In this document: in pieces, positions 1 through 9,616 of the stretch
Layout: the number at the start of each line of letters is the position of its first letter
How positions within the stretch are numbered: the stretch's first letter is position 1
Assembly: GCA_963664945.1 (NCBI GenBank)
Contig: OY761822.1
Location: 2,728,001 to 2,792,000 of the forward strand
Origin: UBA6522 sp963664945
GTDB lineage: Bacteria > Pseudomonadota > Gammaproteobacteria > Steroidobacterales > Rariloculaceae
Direction of reading: 5' to 3'
Length of the DNA stretch: 64,000 bases
Made by a program: the position numbers and the translations under genes
Notes under the pieces: generated by a model
Seen by the model: the letters and a program-made list of their open reading frames with translations, nothing else
Told to the model about the DNA's origin: nothing
Databases searched by the model: none

Positions 1-657
1 CATGATGATGGGCATGCCCTTGGGAATGCAGGTGAGGAATGGGTTGTCCGGGTCGAGCGGATCCCAGGCCGCCTGAGCGGCGCGCGCCGCCTCTGTCAGC
101 GGGTAGACGAGCGTTCCGCCTTCGGTGAGGAATCGCGTCTCCGTGCGCAGGAACGATCCGTCGGTGCTCCAGACCCGGAAGATTCCCAGGGAGGGGTCGG
201 CGCCCGGCGTTCCGGGCGTCTCGTCCAGTCCGGTGCCCACGGTGTCGTCCGTCCAGCGGGGGACGGGCGTATCCAGCAGCGCCTCGCGCCCGTCGGCCAG
301 CAGCATGTTGATGGCGTAGGCGTCGCGCACGGGGCGCCTGGCGGGGTAGGCGGCTACGGTTACGGTATCGCCGACACCGAGCATGTCGGGCGTGATGCCG
401 ACGCGACTCAAGCGCGTGACGGGGATGCTTTCTACGTTCCATGTCACGGGCGTGTTGTCGTCGGCCACGCTGCTGAGAGTGAAACGCAGGTGCGGATTGC
501 GCCAGGTCACGTCTGCGATTTCGCCCTCGATTTCGATGACCGTGTCCATGTCGTAAGTTATCCGGGCCGAGTGATGCGCGGAGGCTGCAGTGATCGAGAG
601 CGCTGCTGCGAGTCCCACCGCCGCCCGGGAAAGACGTGTTTCCAGGCACCTGTCCAT
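1..657 (-). CDS. DUF6152-family exported protein, 3' end beyond the window
   Basis: The reading frame is open on the minus strand from an ATG at 657 to the left edge of the window, giving 219 codons without a stop, so the C-terminus is missing. An AGGAG about 10 nt upstream supports the start. The first ~27 residues form a signal peptide ending in ASA followed by HHS, then a small beta-rich domain with 'EIEGEI' and 'NPHLRF'. This is the pattern of DUF6152 and matches two other proteins in this window (19098-20111 and 30997-31368). Function is unknown; the family is periplasmic. The family assignment rests on motif recognition, not on a search. Confidence 0.75.
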   Translation of the reverse strand, partial: MDRCLETRLSRAAVGLAAALSITAASAHHSARITYDMDTVIEIEGEIADVTWRNPHLRFTLSSVADDNTPVTWNVESIPVTRLSRVGITPDMLGVGDTVTVAAYPARRPVRDAYAINMLLADGREALLDTPVPRWTDDTVGTGLDETPGTPGADPSLGIFRVWSTDGSFLRTETRFLTEGGTLVYPLTEAARAAQAAWDPLDPDNPFLTCIPKGMPIIM

Positions 658-872
658 GATCTTGCTCCTGCGTTCCCGCGCGTTTCTGCTTTCATATCCG
701 AAGATTGGAAACGCTGTTGGAACAGTACCGCCTGAACAGCCGGTCGATCAAGGGAATGCGGCTGCGGAATGGACCGGCTCCGCAACGGCCGGCCAGGTCC
801 GCAGCCGCACTTCCATCGAAGATATGGCCCCGCTGTCCCAAATGCGGGATAATTCCGCAGCCGCAGGGCAGT

Positions 873-948
873 GGGGCCGTAGCTCAGTTGGGAGAGCGCT
901 GCGTTCGCAATGCAGAGGTCGGGAGTTCGAATCTCCTCGGCTCCACCA
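873..948 (+). tRNA. tRNA-Ala, anticodon CGC
   Basis: A complete 76-nt cloverleaf can be folded by eye. The acceptor arm GGGGCCG pairs with CGGCTCC and contains G3:U70, the alanine identity pair. The D arm is GCTC/GAGC, the anticodon stem CTGCG/TGCAG closes a TTCGCAA loop with anticodon CGC, and the T arm is GGGAG-TTCGAAT-CTCCT. CCA is encoded at 946-948. It reads alanine GCG codons. It lies between the divergent DUF6152 gene and the HipBA pair. Confidence 0.95.
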
Positions 949-1116
949 TTCACAATCGGTCCATTCCGGGGACATGGTTAACACTTTCTCCGGCGCGTAT
1001 GGATTGGGGGCGGGCCCGCCGCCTCGGAGTCCTGCAAGAACAAAGGCCCCGAGCCCCCGAGAACGCCGTCACCCGTTAGTCTGCTGGAAGGCAATTTCTG
1101 AAAATGGGTATCAGGC

Positions 1117-1130
1117 GCTATAATAATAGC
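1117..1130. promoter_or_regulatory. Palindrome overlapping a -10 box, candidate HipB operator
   Basis: GCTAT-AATA-ATAGC is a perfect 5-bp inverted repeat, and it contains TATAAT at 1119-1124. It lies just upstream of the likely hipB start at 1146. HipB-type antitoxins repress their own operons by binding palindromes over the promoter, so autoregulation is inferred. No convincing -35 box is visible. Confidence 0.4.
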
Positions 1131-1145
1131 CATTGTAACCGTATT

Positions 1146-1469
1146 ATGCCTTTAGTGGACATGGACATATACACACTCTTGCCGGCGCCTGAGGTGGCGG
1201 CGGATCTGGCAAAGCGGCTGAAGTCGCAGCGGCTGGCACGAAATCTGACTCAGGCCGGGCTTGCCGCGCGATCTGGCGTGCCGTTGGGCACCCTGAAGAA
1301 GTTCGAGCGCACGGGCTCAATCTCTCTGGTCTCGTTCATCCGTCTGGTGGTTGCCCTCGGGGAACAGGCCGGTCTGGAACGGCTGATGGAGACGGACGCC
1401 CGGGACTCCATGACGCTCGACCAGATGTTGTCCACACCGAAGGCGCGCAAACGAGGGCGGATAAGTTGA
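1146..1469 (+). CDS. hipB: HipB-like XRE antitoxin
   Basis: A small helix-turn-helix protein of about 107 residues. The HTH runs through 'LAKRLKSQRLARNLTQAGLA' and the following 'RSGVPLGTLKKFERTG'. The frame stays open upstream to 1104, but that start would lie on the TATAAT at 1119, so I chose ATG 1146; ATG 1161 is also possible. The stop overlaps the TTG start of the next gene (TTGA), as expected for coupled antitoxin-toxin translation. Family knowledge: HipB neutralises the HipA kinase and represses the operon. Confidence 0.75.
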   Translation: MPLVDMDIYTLLPAPEVAADLAKRLKSQRLARNLTQAGLAARSGVPLGTLKKFERTGSISLVSFIRLVVALGEQAGLERLMETDARDSMTLDQMLSTPKARKRGRIS

Positions 1470-2731
1470 AGTCTGCACCGCGACTGTCCCCACTGACGGC
1501 GACCTTGCGGTGGGACGACGACGATATTCAAACGGTCGGTCGGCTCGGATACCTCGACCGCGTTGCCCGCTTCGAGTACGACAACAGCTTCCTGGCGGCG
1601 GGCCTTGATATCTCGCCCGTCCATCATCGCGCCAATATCGCATCCGGTCTGATCCGTCCGTACGAACCCAACGTTTTCGATGGTCTGCACGGGGTTTTTC
1701 ACGATAGCCTTCCGGACGGATGGGGGCGCCTGCTCATGGATCGACGCGCCCGCGAACTTGGAATAAATCCGGCGACATTGACACCACTCGACCGGCTCGC
1801 CTGGGTCGGCGACCGGGGTATCGGTGCCTTGTGCTACGCGCCGGACGCGAATGTCTGGAACGATGGCGAGTCCACGCTCGATCTGGACCGCCTGGCGGCC
1901 GATGCTCGCAGGGTGCTCGCGGGGCACGTGTCGGATGTCATTGCCGAACTCGGACACCTTGGCGGGTCTCCTGGCGGGGCACGGCCCAAGGCCATGGTTG
2001 CCATCGATCAGCAGGACGGCGCGGTTTACGGGGCGACACCACCCGGCGGCGACCATCGGCACTACCTGGTGAAGTTTCGCGGCAAGGAGGACCCGGAGGA
2101 CGCGGCCAACATCGAGCAAGCCTACGCAGACATGGCGCGGACGGCCGGGGTGCGCGTATCGGAAACGCGACTTGTCGCCGGCGGGGGTGGACAACACTAC
2201 TTTGCTTCCCTCCGTTTCGACCGGGACGGAACCAGGCGCCTTCACACCCACTCCGCAAGCGGTCTCCTGTACGCGGACTTTCGCGAGCCGTCGCTGGACT
2301 ACAGCAGTCTGATCGCGCTGACTCGTTCGGTCACGCGCGACCGGCGGGAAGTTGCGGAAATGTTTGCGCTGGCGGCATTCAACGTTCTCGCGCACAACCG
2401 CGACGACCACGCTCGCCAATTCGCGTTCCTGATGGAGCGCGATGGCCTCTGGCGGCTCGCGCCGGCCTACGACCTCACCTATTCCCCCGGACCGGGCGGG
2501 GAACACTCGACGTCGGTTTTGGGTCGAGGCAATAGGATCACGCGCCATCATCTGCTGGAACTCGGCAAGTACGCCGATCTGAATACCACTGAGGCGTCGC
2601 GGTGTGTTGATCGCGTGGCGTCGGCGGTGGCCGATTGGAACCGCTTCGCAAGGAAGTGGGATGTCAGTACCGCCTCGCGCACGGAGATCGCCGCGGCGCT
2701 GGCGCCAAATCGCCGCGCTGGTGTCGGCTAG
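1466..2731 (+). CDS. hipA: HipA-family Ser/Thr kinase toxin
   Basis: A 421-residue protein of normal HipA length. 'GGSPGGARPK' near residue 165 is the HipA glycine-rich loop, 'HYLVKF' holds the ATP-binding lysine, 'HNRDDH' near residue 310 is the catalytic loop and 'PAYDLTYS' the metal-binding Asp region. HipA kinases phosphorylate proteins such as glutamyl-tRNA synthetase and induce growth arrest or persistence; the target here is not known. The start is a TTG overlapping the hipB stop, so translation is probably coupled. No frameshift is seen and the toxin appears intact. Confidence 0.88.
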   Translation: MKSAPRLSPLTATLRWDDDDIQTVGRLGYLDRVARFEYDNSFLAAGLDISPVHHRANIASGLIRPYEPNVFDGLHGVFHDSLPDGWGRLLMDRRARELGINPATLTPLDRLAWVGDRGIGALCYAPDANVWNDGESTLDLDRLAADARRVLAGHVSDVIAELGHLGGSPGGARPKAMVAIDQQDGAVYGATPPGGDHRHYLVKFRGKEDPEDAANIEQAYADMARTAGVRVSETRLVAGGGGQHYFASLRFDRDGTRRLHTHSASGLLYADFREPSLDYSSLIALTRSVTRDRREVAEMFALAAFNVLAHNRDDHARQFAFLMERDGLWRLAPAYDLTYSPGPGGEHSTSVLGRGNRITRHHLLELGKYADLNTTEASRCVDRVASAVADWNRFARKWDVSTASRTEIAAALAPNRRAGVG

Positions 2732-3003
2732 AAGTTTTCGCTGCGGGCCCGCTGCGCTGACGCTCAGGGTGCTGTTCCGCGCTAGCTCATAATCCGTCCC
2801 GGATCTCGGCACCCGACCGGGCAGACTCGTTGCCCGCCACCCCAGCCTCCATTTTTGCTGCACATTCCTTTTGTACCCTATTGACAAGTTGGGGTTGAAG
2901 AATCACCGTTTCGAGAGGATTTGGAACAGGCTTGACTCGTCATTGATCATAAAAGCAATGAAGAACATTGCGCAGTTATCCGACAAAAATAAAGAGGGGC
3001 AAC

Positions 3004-5496
3004 ATGAAAATCGGCAGAACCTGGTTGGTGCCAACCTTCGCGGTATTCGTCGCGGTGGGCGGTTCGGGAAACGCAGTAGCTCAGGACGCAGAAGCGCAAG
3101 CCACGCTGGAGGAGATAGTCGTCACGGCGCGGCGGCGCGAGGAGACGCTGCAGGATCTGCCGCTATCGATTGCGGTAGTGGCAGCTAACGACCTCACCAC
3201 GCAGGGGATCTACACATCCAACCAGGTCGCCGAGCTCGTGCCGAACCTGTCCTTGAAGGAGGACACGCCGGGCTCGAGTCTGGTCTTCATCCGCGGCATC
3301 GGCGGCGGACACTCCAACCCGTCATTTTCGTTCGGCGCCGGAATGTACATCGACGGCCACTACATCCCGTACGCCCGGGGCGGATACATGAGCACGCTGG
3401 ACATCGATCGCATCGAGGTGCTGCGCGGCCCGCAGGGAACGCTGTTCGGCAAGAACACCACGGGCGGCGCGCTCAGCATCATCTCGACGAAGCCCCAGCC
3501 GGAGTTCGATTCCAGCGTGACGGCCCGGGTCGGCGACTTCGGCCAGCAGGACCTTCGCGGCATGGTCAATTTCCCGATAAGCGACAACCTTTACGCCCGC
3601 CTCTCCGCCGCCTCTGAGGAGTTCGACGGTTACTACTTCAACAGAAGGCTGAATCGGGACGCGGGCTATCGCGACATGACCGCCTGGCGGGCCGCACTGC
3701 GGTGGTTGCCGGGCAACTGGATGATCGACGCCGTCGTTTCCAACGAGAAGTCGGACAACGAGAGCCGGGTCGCGTCGTGTGCGCCGGATCCCGCGGGGCC
3801 GTTCGGCCTGGCGGCGTGGGGCGTTGGCGATCCGGGTCAGGTTCGGACCTATGCAGAGTGCGCCGAGTCGGCGGCCATGGGGCCGTACACGACAGCGACG
3901 GACACCGAGACCTATACAAACTTCGACACCAGGACCGCGAATCTCACGGCCGAGTGGAACTCGGGCGGCCCCGTCGGCGCCCTGGAGAGCCTCGCGGTCA
4001 GGACCACGTATTCCTGGCGGGAGATGCAGAATCCCTGGTTCAACGAGAGCGACTACACGAGTTTCCCCTACGCGTACTTCCGGGTAACCGGACCCGACGG
4101 CACCGGGACGGTAAGTGAGAACACGTCCTTCGAGGTCCTGTTCGAGGGGGATGTGAACGAGCGGCTGGACTTTCTGCTCGGGTACTGGACCTTCGACAAC
4201 CTGACGGACGATGCGCAGGGCCCCGACTGCAGGAGTCATTTCCTGGACACCTATGACCCGGTGACGAATCCCGTGGTCACGTGTCCGCGGGAGTACGTGG
4301 GCTTCGGTCCCTTCATCGGCCTGTGGCCGGGCGCCCCTCCGGGCTTTCCGATCAGGCCGGGCGCCATACAGAGTGCCCTCGACGAGCAATCGGAGGCCGT
4401 CTTCGGGCATCTCACCTATGCGATCAACGATCTGTGGGACCTGGAATTTGGCGTTCGCTACACCGTGGACGACCGGGACTGGTACAACTGGCGCACGATA
4501 GTCTCCAACGTCAATCAGACACCGGGGGTCTATCCCGCGACGTACGACGTGATCATGGATTCCCGGAGCCTGTGCAACTTCGAGGACCCGACGCAGCCCG
4601 CGCGCGGATGGTGCGGACAGGACTTCAGAACCTGGAGCGCCACCACGCCCAAGCTCAGCCTCATGCGAAGTCTCGACGGCATTGGGATTATCGACAGCGG
4701 CAATCTCTACTTCCTGTACTCCGAGGGTTACCTGTCCGGCGCGTTCAACTCGAACCGTCCGGTCGGTACCGAGGTGTTCTGGACGATCGATCCCGAGTAC
4801 GTAAGCAACTACGAAGTCGGCTTCAAGGGGATTTTCTCGGGCGGGCGGCTGAGCCTGAACGCCGACATCTTCTTCATGAAGTACACGGACAAGCAGGCCG
4901 AAATCGTACTCGACAACAGCGACCAGCGATTCGCCAACAGCGCCGGAACCCTTGAGGTGCTGACGAATGCGGCGACCGCGGACATCTACGGTTTCGAGCT
5001 CGAGATGGCAGCCCTGCCCTGGGACGGCGGCGTACTCAGGGTGGACCTCGGCTATCTCAACAATACATACGGCCATTTCGAGACCTTTGACCCGGACCTG
5101 GGCGGGAACGTCGATCTGTCCTCGACGTCGATCCTGGACCTGAGCGCGGACTGGACCTTGAACGCTTCCCTGCAGCATACGTTCCAGCTCGGCAACGGAG
5201 GCAGCATTTCGCCGTTGCTGGGCATGTACTGGCAGTCGGACTACGACTGGTTACCCCCCGCCAGGCCGGGCGCCGACCCCCACAAGGGCTTCTGCCTGCA
5301 GGACAGCTACTCGAAGTTGCGGGCGCGCCTGTCGTATGAGTCGCCGGGAGGCAACTACGGCGTGTCACTTTACGGCAGGAACATCTCCGATGAGGAGATC
5401 CTTGCCAACTGCGGCTTTAGCTGGGGCATCGGTCTGAAAACGCTCGAAGCACCGGCCACGTGGGGCCTGGAGTTTAACGCTCGCTGGGGCGAGTAA
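3004..5496 (+). CDS. TonB-dependent outer-membrane receptor
   Basis: An 830-residue receptor. ATG 3004 follows AGAGGGG at a good distance and begins a signal peptide ending in AVAQ; the upstream in-frame ATG at 2968 has no such site. 'EEIVVTARRREE' is the TonB-box/plug entry and the plug continues with 'FIRGIGG' and 'RIEVLRGPQGTLFGKNTTGG'. A 22-strand-type barrel follows and ends in 'NARWGE'. The substrate is not predictable. It stands alone after a 272-bp gap downstream of hipA, and the PEBP gene follows after 111 bp. It takes up large or scarce ligands across the outer membrane using TonB energy. Confidence 0.92.
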   Translation: MKIGRTWLVPTFAVFVAVGGSGNAVAQDAEAQATLEEIVVTARRREETLQDLPLSIAVVAANDLTTQGIYTSNQVAELVPNLSLKEDTPGSSLVFIRGIGGGHSNPSFSFGAGMYIDGHYIPYARGGYMSTLDIDRIEVLRGPQGTLFGKNTTGGALSIISTKPQPEFDSSVTARVGDFGQQDLRGMVNFPISDNLYARLSAASEEFDGYYFNRRLNRDAGYRDMTAWRAALRWLPGNWMIDAVVSNEKSDNESRVASCAPDPAGPFGLAAWGVGDPGQVRTYAECAESAAMGPYTTATDTETYTNFDTRTANLTAEWNSGGPVGALESLAVRTTYSWREMQNPWFNESDYTSFPYAYFRVTGPDGTGTVSENTSFEVLFEGDVNERLDFLLGYWTFDNLTDDAQGPDCRSHFLDTYDPVTNPVVTCPREYVGFGPFIGLWPGAPPGFPIRPGAIQSALDEQSEAVFGHLTYAINDLWDLEFGVRYTVDDRDWYNWRTIVSNVNQTPGVYPATYDVIMDSRSLCNFEDPTQPARGWCGQDFRTWSATTPKLSLMRSLDGIGIIDSGNLYFLYSEGYLSGAFNSNRPVGTEVFWTIDPEYVSNYEVGFKGIFSGGRLSLNADIFFMKYTDKQAEIVLDNSDQRFANSAGTLEVLTNAATADIYGFELEMAALPWDGGVLRVDLGYLNNTYGHFETFDPDLGGNVDLSSTSILDLSADWTLNASLQHTFQLGNGGSISPLLGMYWQSDYDWLPPARPGADPHKGFCLQDSYSKLRARLSYESPGGNYGVSLYGRNISDEEILANCGFSWGIGLKTLEAPATWGLEFNARWGE

Positions 5497-5607
5497 TCTC
5501 GGGCGGCGATTGGTGCCGGTATCCGGCAGATCGCGGCGAAAGTCGCGCGAAGCACCGAGCGCGCCTCAAGATCGGGAACACGTGTCGGTAATGGGAGAAC
5601 ACGCCTT

Positions 5608-6162
5608 ATGAAATTCAAAACGATACGAAACTTGATCGCGAGTCTGCTGTTCGTGTTTTTCTCAATGCCGGCCCACGCTGAACTGGTGCTGAGCAGTCCG
5701 GTAATGGAGGATGGAGGCAACCTGCCTGCAGACCTCAAGTGTACCCGGGATGGTGGAGATGGACTCTCACCGCCCATTGGCTGGACCGGCGCCCCGGCCG
5801 AGACCAGGAGCCTTGCCGTGATCATGCATCACTATCCACGGGACAGGGTAGAGGGCGTTGATGCCCCCAGCCAATACTGGCTGGTATGGAACATTCCGGC
5901 AGACACGGCGTCCCTTTCCCGCGGCAATGTGGAATCCATCGGAACCGAAGGTAGTGAAAAGGACCGGAGGTACATCGGTTACACGCCGCCGTGTTCCCCC
6001 AGTGGCGGCGCTGCCCATTCCTATACGATCACGGTTTATGCGCTGAATTCGGAAGACACGGGACTTGGCGACGAAGATGATCTCGATGTGGATTGGGCGG
6101 CCCTGACGGAAGCGATCGAGGGCAAGGTGATTGACTCTTCATCGCTGACGTTTATCAACTGA
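5608..6162 (+). CDS. Exported PEBP (YbhB/YbcL-type) protein
   Basis: A 184-residue protein with a clear signal peptide ending in AHA at about residue 24. The phosphatidylethanolamine-binding fold is recognisable from 'SPPIGWTGAP', from the 'YWLVWNIPAD' strand and from 'YTPPCSPSGGAAHSYTITVYAL', where the usual 'YxGPCPPxGxxHxY' ligand-pocket motif is slightly altered (PPCSPSGGAAHSY). GGGAG about 14 nt upstream is the likely ribosome site. Bacterial members are periplasmic or cytoplasmic with unclear ligands. It lies downstream of the receptor on the same strand and may be co-transcribed. Confidence 0.85.
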   Translation: MKFKTIRNLIASLLFVFFSMPAHAELVLSSPVMEDGGNLPADLKCTRDGGDGLSPPIGWTGAPAETRSLAVIMHHYPRDRVEGVDAPSQYWLVWNIPADTASLSRGNVESIGTEGSEKDRRYIGYTPPCSPSGGAAHSYTITVYALNSEDTGLGDEDDLDVDWAALTEAIEGKVIDSSSLTFIN

Positions 6163-6353
6163 TTCGCTCTCGGATTTGGCAGGCTGGTGCTCGGCCTCGC
6201 CCATGCTGGTGGTAATCGTTTTTGCCACGCAACCGGCGCTCAAGGAAAAATCCATCGTTTCTCCATAATCTTGCTGCCGGATAGAAACGATGGCGGCACG
6301 GGCTTGGCATGGGCTCGGCTGGTATTGGGTCAGCTCGCCTCGCGAACTCAAAC

Positions 6354-6359
6354 TATAAT
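6354..6359 (+). promoter_or_regulatory. Consensus -10 box upstream of the spermidine-synthase-like gene
   Basis: A perfect TATAAT lies 29 bp upstream of the start codon at 6389. The best -35-like hexamer (TTGGGT, 6325-6330) is 23 bp away, which is too far, so only the -10 is supported. Confidence 0.35.
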
Positions 6360-6388
6360 GGGAAAGGACATGAAAGGATGCGGTCTGC

Positions 6389-9300
6389 ATGAGGCTCAGT
6401 TCCCCGTCTTTTAATCCCATACTGGGCGGCGTAGTCGCCTGCTTCGTTCTTTCCGGTTTTGCCGCCCTGCTTTATCAAACGGCCTGGTTGCGGCAATTCT
6501 CCCTGGTTTTTGGCACTTCGGAACTGGCTGTTGCCGCCGTGCTCGCAGCCTACATGGGCGGACTCTCCCTTGGTGCTGCGGTTGCGGCCCGCTATGTCCA
6601 CCGCATCACTCGACCGGTGTTGTTCTACGGCCTGCTTGAAGCCGGTATTGCCCTGTCCGCATTGGCGGTGCCGCTGCTGCTGCAGCTCGCCAGAATCGTC
6701 TATGTGGCCGTGCTTGGAGGTCAGCCCGAGCCAGTGGACGCCAGTGGGCTCGGACAGTCGTTTTTCTACCTGGTCGTCGCCTTCATCGTGCTTGCAATGC
6801 CAACCACCTTCATGGGCGCCACCCTGCCATTGCTGACCAAATACGTGGTCAAGTCCGAAGCGCAGATCGGAACCAGGGTGGGGCTTCTGTACGCGACCAA
6901 TACCATTGGTGCGATCGGCGGCACCTTGGTTGCCGGATTTGTCTTGCTGCCGCTTCTGGGATTGAACGGCACTGTTTGGGTTGGCGTAGTGATCAACCTG
7001 CTTGTGTTTGTACTGGCGGCCTCGATTGCGATCCAGATAGGAAAGACCACTTTAACTGCGGAGGCAGGCAGGCAAACCTTAACTACGGAGGCAGGCAGAC
7101 AAACCTTGAGTCCTGCCACAGGGGAAGTTCAATCCGAGCTGACGGGCGATCCCCGCGACCGTTTCTGGATACTTCCCATCATGCTGCTTTCGGGTGCAAA
7201 CGCCTTCGTCTACGAGGTGCTGTGGACCCGGCTTCTGGGACACATACTGGGGGGCAGCATCACCGCCTTTGCCACCATGTTGGCAGGATTCCTGAGCGGT
7301 ATCGCCATAGGCAGCGCCATCGCCTCGCGTTTTGCCAGGACCCGGGATCAGGCAACAGGGTATTTCGTGATGGCCCAGTTGGGTGTTGCGGTTACCTCCA
7401 TCCTGATCTACCAGTTGCTTCCTCTGGCCATTCCGGAAACGGCGGGTCTTGGCGGAAATGTGGCCTTTGCCATCCTCGTCCTGTTGCCGGCAACCATTTT
7501 TATCGGCGCCACCTTCCCCTTGGCGGTGCGAATGCTTGCCGCTTCCAGGTCGGATGCGGCTCCCGCCTCGGCCAGGGTGTACTCCTGGAACACGGTGGGC
7601 GCGATCGCAGGCGCCACACTGGCGGCCTTCTTCATCATTCCCCTGCTCAAGTACGAAGGAACGATAAAACTTGCCGTGTTGCTGAATGCCGCTCTCGGTC
7701 TGGCCGCGGCATTCCTTGCAACCCGTCGTGTCAGAAGCGCGATCGCATTCTCCCTGATTTTTTTCCTCGGTATCCTGGGATTCTATGACCCGGACATGCC
7801 CGAAGAAATTCTCAGGTCCAGTCCCGTCTTCCCCATGCCGGGTGGCGAGATCGTCTTCTATGAAGTGGGCCGATCGGCCACGGTGGTTGTTATTGAAGAG
7901 GGTGGTTCTTTCTACCTGCGCACCAACGGTCTGCCCGAGGCCGCTCCCAGTGAACTCGGCTCACCGCCGGAGCGCAGAACTCAGCGGAATTTGTCGATCT
8001 TCCCGGTTTTGGCGAGGCCCCGGGTTGAATCCATGCTGGTTGTGGGTCTTGGAGGCGGTGTTGCTCTGGAATCCGTGCCCGCATCCGTCTCCAGCGTCGA
8101 TGTGATCGAGCTTGAACCACAGGTGATTCAGGCAAACCGGTTTTACGGAGACAGGCGGGAGAATAATCCGCTGGATGACCCTCGCATCAATATTGTGGTC
8201 AACGATGCAAGAAGCGCCTTGTCGCTGACGGACAAAAGGTATGACGCTATCGTCTCGCAGCCCTCCCATCCGTGGACGGCAGGGGCTTCTCACCTCTATA
8301 CACGCGAATTCATGCAGCTCGCGAAAGATCACTTGACCGAAGACGGTGTGTTTCTTCAATGGATGAACGCCTCCTTTGTCGATGACGTCTTGTTGAAAGC
8401 CCTCACAGCCAGCATGCTGGATGTCTTTTCCTACGTTCGAATGTACCAGGTTGATCCCGGAACCCTCTTTTTCATGGGTTCGGAGCAACCTCTGGACCCG
8501 GAGCGGCAGATGGCGCGTACAGGGCTTCCCCTGAGTGACGATGTTCTGGCCTACCTCGAGCAGGGCATAGGCGCCCCGGAGGATCTTCTGGTCGCCCTGA
8601 CAATGGACCAGGAAAATCTCGAAGAATTTTCTGCCGGCGCCCCCCTGATTACCGACAATCGCAATTACATGGCAACGGTCTCCTCCACAGTTGTGGATGA
8701 GGGCACGGCTCTGAACCAGTTCAGCCTGTTTGAACTAGTAGAGGGATACGATCCGCTGACTACAGCGGACAACTGGATTGGGGAAGTCTTTCCGGCGCCC
8801 ATTGATTTTTCCTATATCAGCAGGCGTTTCGATGCCATGGGCTGGCACGCGCGGGCGTTGGCGCTGGCTGATCGACTTTATCGGGAAGGAGATATTCAGG
8901 CGCTGGTTGTCAATGCCCTGGGACTGCAGGGCCAGGGTAACAGGCAGGAATCTCAAGCATTGCTAAGGCGAGCTCTCGATGCTGACCCGGGCAACCAGCC
9001 GGCCAGATATGCTCTTTTGCAGCCATGGTTCGGGGATATCTTCAGCGGAACAGAGGTTCCAGCCTATGTGCAGGAGGAACTCACCAGGCTTGAGGGCTCA
9101 GCCGCCGATGTATTTGCGGGGCTTCAGGCGCTGGAGGATCGGGACATGGCAACCTTGCTCGATCTGGACGCGGAGTTGGCCGCGGTGCTCCCCACGGATT
9201 TATGGTATGCGACCAGCGTCAAGTTGCGCGCGGAATGGCGAATTCAACTCACCACCCCCGGGTACCAGCCGAGAATGTTCAATGAGGCAACTGCCCTGGT

Positions 9301-9616
9301 CGATAGCGCCATCGCGATGTTTCTTGACGTGCAGCTCTACATGATGCGTATCAGGTCAACCTACCTGGCCGGCGATATCGATGCCACCCTGGCTACTGCA
9401 AAGAGCGTGTTACGGCTGATTGACATCCAGATCGATCGGCTGGAAGAGCAACCTGACGCGTCCGGTTCCCAGGCTGCTTCGCTCAGGGCTTTGCGGCTGG
9501 ATGAGATAGAGGGCTTCATGAGTGAGCTGGCGGCCAGGCACGGTGATCGAGCGCCGGAACTGGAGCAGATTCAGGAAACCATCGACTCACATCGGGAGAG
9601 AATTCTCGGCCTCTAG
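6389..9616 (+). CDS. Membrane protein fused to a spermidine-synthase-like domain, with repeat-rich tail
   Basis: A 1075-residue three-part protein. Residues ~1-470 contain two blocks of hydrophobic helices of the type found in fused MFS/spermidine synthase proteins. Residues ~540-720 form a Rossmann domain with 'VVGLGGGVALE', 'VIELEPQVIQANRFYG' and 'VVNDARS'. The strand where spermidine synthases carry the catalytic Asp reads 'AIVSQPSHPW', so that acid is not conserved and polyamine synthesis is doubtful. The C-terminal ~250 residues are helical and TPR-like. Residues ~222-239 hold a duplicated 9-residue motif encoded by a 27-bp tandem repeat. The role is unknown; the protein is probably in the inner membrane. 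Confidence 0.8.
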   Translation: MRLSSPSFNPILGGVVACFVLSGFAALLYQTAWLRQFSLVFGTSELAVAAVLAAYMGGLSLGAAVAARYVHRITRPVLFYGLLEAGIALSALAVPLLLQLARIVYVAVLGGQPEPVDASGLGQSFFYLVVAFIVLAMPTTFMGATLPLLTKYVVKSEAQIGTRVGLLYATNTIGAIGGTLVAGFVLLPLLGLNGTVWVGVVINLLVFVLAASIAIQIGKTTLTAEAGRQTLTTEAGRQTLSPATGEVQSELTGDPRDRFWILPIMLLSGANAFVYEVLWTRLLGHILGGSITAFATMLAGFLSGIAIGSAIASRFARTRDQATGYFVMAQLGVAVTSILIYQLLPLAIPETAGLGGNVAFAILVLLPATIFIGATFPLAVRMLAASRSDAAPASARVYSWNTVGAIAGATLAAFFIIPLLKYEGTIKLAVLLNAALGLAAAFLATRRVRSAIAFSLIFFLGILGFYDPDMPEEILRSSPVFPMPGGEIVFYEVGRSATVVVIEEGGSFYLRTNGLPEAAPSELGSPPERRTQRNLSIFPVLARPRVESMLVVGLGGGVALESVPASVSSVDVIELEPQVIQANRFYGDRRENNPLDDPRINIVVNDARSALSLTDKRYDAIVSQPSHPWTAGASHLYTREFMQLAKDHLTEDGVFLQWMNASFVDDVLLKALTASMLDVFSYVRMYQVDPGTLFFMGSEQPLDPERQMARTGLPLSDDVLAYLEQGIGAPEDLLVALTMDQENLEEFSAGAPLITDNRNYMATVSSTVVDEGTALNQFSLFELVEGYDPLTTADNWIGEVFPAPIDFSYISRRFDAMGWHARALALADRLYREGDIQALVVNALGLQGQGNRQESQALLRRALDADPGNQPARYALLQPWFGDIFSGTEVPAYVQEELTRLEGSAADVFAGLQALEDRDMATLLDLDAELAAVLPTDLWYATSVKLRAEWRIQLTTPGYQPRMFNEATALVDSAIAMFLDVQLYMMRIRSTYLAGDIDATLATAKSVLRLIDIQIDRLEEQPDASGSQAASLRALRLDEIEGFMSELAARHGDRAPELEQIQETIDSHRERILGL
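7052..7105 (+). repeat. 27-bp in-frame tandem repeat, two copies
   Basis: Units 7052-7078 and 7079-7105 differ at only two bases and add nine codons to the linker between the two membrane blocks of the surrounding gene. Confidence 0.9.

Noticed and set aside
1001..1030. GC-rich palindrome GGCGGGCCCGCC after the tRNA as a terminator
   Set aside because: No T-run follows on either strand, and the stem has no proper loop; likely chance in GC-rich DNA.
3322..5178. 618-codon open frame on the minus strand opposite the first TonB receptor
   Set aside because: It is the antisense shadow of a clear receptor gene in GC-rich DNA; its translation is Arg/Val/Gly-rich without a fold.
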